DNA of 64,000 nt from contig JAODTK010001444.1 in the NCBI GenBank assembly GCA_026419785.1, forward strand, positions 620,001 to 684,000, read 5' to 3'. How positions within the stretch are numbered: position 1 is the first letter of the stretch; every line of letters starts with the position of its first letter. The notes under the pieces were generated by a model that was not told the DNA's origin, made no database searches, and worked only from the letters and a program-made list of their open reading frames with translations. Source of the DNA: Sclerodactyla briareus (lineage: Eukaryota; Echinodermata; Holothuroidea; Dendrochirotida; Sclerodactylidae). The translations under genes and the position numbers were made by a program. Positions 61,686-64,000 of the stretch are shown piece by piece.

Positions 61686-61693
61686 GCCCTGTC
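61686..61693 (+). repeat. Target-site duplication, right (GCCCTGTC)
   Basis: Exact copy of 61131-61138. Confidence 0.9.
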
Positions 61694-61699
61694 CCGCAT

Positions 61700-62370
61700 T
61701 AAATACTTTAGTGCAATGACGTGATGATCTTTCCCAGTAGGGCAAAGAACTCATGTTCCAGCGTCCATAGATTTGTAACCACGGTGTCATTTGTTCCCCT
61801 CTCTTCAATATCTTCTTGTGCATCAAACTTGTTTTGCCTAGTCACTCTCAAAATAATGGGGCTTTTCCAATCTTTAACAACGAAACAACGGTGGTCAGTA
61901 CATTTCTTGATACGTTTTTCATCGTGCCAAGATTTTGAATGATGTGAATCAACTGACGAATCTTTATCGCTGCGTTTGATGCGTACTGTTTTGGGGACCT
62001 TTTTCATTATCGTTACTTTATCGAAACTTTAGCACCCCAGATATTCTCAAAGCAGGTAGTCACTATCGTCGGAAGTACTGCCTTATTGACTATTTGTACA
62101 GTAACGACATGGCAATCCGTCAAATCACCCAAAATGAGATCGACAATTCCTGCAGAAAAAACTGGGGCGAACATCTTTTTCTTCTTTTAGCAAACCCCTC
62201 TTCCTGTTAGGTGTTTGTAGTCCACCAACTATTTCTCAACTGTTTTGTACAAAAGCTGTAGCAGCAGACGTAAATAATCGCATCAACTCCTCAGGCTCGA
62301 CAATCAAATCAGCATACAGGAACGAACAGATCGATGAGATATCCATTGCTTCAAGTTCGGTTAATTGAAA
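61700..62370 (-). pseudogene. Broken unrecognised coding remnant
   Basis: Successive minus-strand blocks, each with convincing protein composition, run head to tail: VEPEELMRLFTSAATAFVQ (about 62315-62255), GIVDLILGDLTDCHVVTVQI (about 62145-62085) leading to CFENIWGAKVSI, then VPKTVRIKRSDKDSSVDSHH (about 61995-61935) leading to ILRVTRQNKFDAQEDIEER. They look like pieces of one former reading frame that is now broken. I do not recognise the family. It could be a host pseudogene or part of a mobile element. The nearby hAT element inserted just beyond its presumed 3' side. Confidence 0.35.
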
Positions 62371-62379
62371 TAAAACTTA

Positions 62380-62800
62380 ACGTTGAAAATCGATCCAAAA
62401 TTGGGGGGAAAAAAACAAGTTTTTCTAGACCAAATTAGAACACGAAAGGATTTTTGTAAATGAAGAATATAAACAGACACGGTCAAATCGAGAGTCGGGT
62501 TAAAAACAGCAAGGTTGCATAAGTCTATGTCCGTCTGTTACCATCGTGTCTGTGGCTCATCCTGAACAATAGTGTGTGCCTACCACATAACCGTGCTGCT
62601 GAAAATTTAATCACACATAGTTCAGTACCATACCAATCATCATTGTTTCTGCTGTTTTCGAAACGCCTGGACAGCGCGGACTCGTGAGTTCTAGAGATGA
62701 GATGGTGTCGTATAGGAATGTGCTGGTTCCCCGCGTTACCTGGTTACTGAACGTAGGTAGTTCAGGAAGGTTTTTATTTCCTGGCTCTATTTCGTGGGAC
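62380..62800. other. No recognisable feature
   Basis: Nothing recognised. Confidence 0.5.
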
Positions 62801-62814
62801 ATGGAACTTGAAAT

Positions 62815-62990
62815 CCGAGTATTCAAGTATACATCCTTGTTGGTTTCACTCTTTGCCTGGCAAGTACCAGTATACCATTAAGAGCGGCAAATTCAACTTA
62901 TTCGTGAGCCGAATGTTTGCCTCTTTTGTACGAAACCAACTAATTCGAGGAGGGACTGAGACTCGCAATTCACGATTTGGTAACTTCTAA
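62815..62990 (+). repeat. Direct repeat, copy 1 (pairs with 63810-63985)
   Basis: Shares GAGTATTCA, TTTGCCTGGCAAGTACCAGT, ATTAAGAGCGGCAAAT and further downstream similarity with 63810-63985, about 1 kb away and in the same orientation. Confidence 0.75.
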
Positions 62991-62999
62991 GTGACGTGT

Positions 63000-63800
63000 T
63001 TGTCCGATATCAGAGCCATTTGGGAGCGGCAAAACGAGTTATCACTGAGTGAAATTATGAGCAAACACTCAAACTGCATGCCTAATGAAGTGGTGCGTGT
63101 ATTGTCATGACTCCTTGAGTATTGATAAGTACACGAAAAGCAAAATGATCAAGAAAATGAAAATAAGTAAGAAGCATCTCGTTCCGTCGGCCCAATCTAG
63201 CCTAGAACATTATAACCATGTGTACTATAACTGTGTTATGTAACCCAGAGAAACTAACATCGATGTTTTGGTTACCAATTCATTACAATTTCGTGTACGT
63301 TCACAATATAGAGTATCTTGTTTCTAACTGCATAGCTTGTTTTGCTTCAGAGAGGCGATTGGCTCGGCTTTTCTAAGGACTTCGAGTTCCATTGGAGCCG
63401 AGGGCTTTCCGCCCCAGTGCTGTTACGAATACCACGGTACCCACGTGTAAAAATGGGTATCTGCGAGGTAACGGATGTAGCGCCGGTGCGTTGGCTGCCA
63501 GCGGTGTAGTAGGTGTGCAAGCGAACGGCTCCTGTGCGGTGGGCAAGCTCGTCACCAGAGGGGAATGTAGGGGGGGGTGGTGTGAGCAGGCGCTGCTTCC
63601 ATACAAGGCTGTGAACCCAAATCTTAATCCTAATTTTAGGTACTGAAGTAATTGTCAGAGGTTATGCTCACTGACGCATTGACCCCTTTGAGGGGTAAGG
63701 AAACAGCTTGTTGCAGTCTGCTTGTTCTTCGTATTCTCCGCAATGCTGGTCACGTTGGGGCATTGCCCCCATTCCGGGGCCTTTGACAGGTTCTCTGCTA
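63000..63800. other. Stretch between the direct repeats
   Basis: GC-richer patch at 63360-63600 with open frames on both strands. No domain was recognised. It may be the interior of a repeat element bounded by the two copies. Confidence 0.4.
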
Positions 63801-63809
63801 ATAATAATA

Positions 63810-63985
63810 GTGGAGTATTCATGTTACACACCTGTTTGGTTTCCATTCTTTGCCTGGCAAGTACCAGTATACGATTAAGAGCGGCAAATGTCACTTATCC
63901 CGTGAGATCGATTATTTTGCCTCATCTACTGTACCGAAACTACACTAATACCGAGAGACTGTTGAATTCGCAGTTTAACTCCCAG
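63810..63985 (+). repeat. Direct repeat, copy 2 (pairs with 62815-62990)
   Basis: Second copy, running close to the right edge of the window. The 88-codon plus frame 63722-63988 is a translation of it. Confidence 0.75.
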
Positions 63986-64000
63986 TGAAGTGTTTTGTGT

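Noticed and set aside
1-64000. CRISPR array, operon or phage-like system
   Set aside because: No short regularly spaced repeats with unique spacers, no ribosome-binding-site-led gene strings. The tandem arrays found have units of 15, 84, 118 and 310 bp with no spacers.

Overview
The window reads as a stretch of a large, repeat-rich animal genome, most likely a marine invertebrate. The grounds are many decayed retrotransposons of several LINE lineages, Penelope-like fragments, tRNA-derived SINEs, short hAT-type DNA elements, mono- and trinucleotide runs, and no bacterial gene layout or CRISPR-like array. The SINE and LINE tails built on GCGCTATA(TAAATG) and the hAT ends starting CAGGGGCGTAG are, from memory, common in echinoderms and other marine invertebrates. 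I cannot name a species.

Layout. 1-1025: 3' part of a CR1/L2-like LINE (+) ending in an (ACT)n tail. 1075-2860: endonuclease and reverse transcriptase remains of a second, unrelated LINE (-). 4076-5404: a tRNA-derived SINE and the 3' end of an L2/CR1-like LINE that share a tail motif. 11367-11719: a short hAT element with perfect target-site duplications. 11851-13262: two tandem copies of a LINE 3' coding end between (AAT)n runs. 18421-18700: a SINE whose body recurs near 46770. 19840-20130: CR1-like RT fragment (-). 21390-22107 and 28204-28450: the best candidates for host exons (-). 27880-28115: Penelope-like RT fragment (+). 31215-34618: a terminal-inverted-repeat pair that may bound a 3.4 kb PIF/Harbinger-like transposon. 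38246-39040: broken copy of a mobile-element-associated PIN-like nuclease ORF (+). 39450-40872: tandem 310-bp repeats between matching flanks. 43361-44760: the best preserved LINE, a 5'-truncated jockey-like element (-). 51347-51591: an AT tract. 51800-52320: GIY-YIG-like remains of a Penelope-like element (+). 53595-54217: an inverted-repeat element with an internal minisatellite. 61013-62370: a SINE interrupted by a hAT element, next to a broken unrecognised coding remnant (-).

No complete host protein-coding gene, rRNA or functional tRNA gene was recognised. Most long open frames are short, repeat-derived or low complexity. The window is best viewed as intergenic or intronic DNA built by successive insertions. 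No undescribed multi-gene system was found. The most distinctive structures are the TIR-bounded elements, the tandem arrays and a few unrecognised coding remnants.
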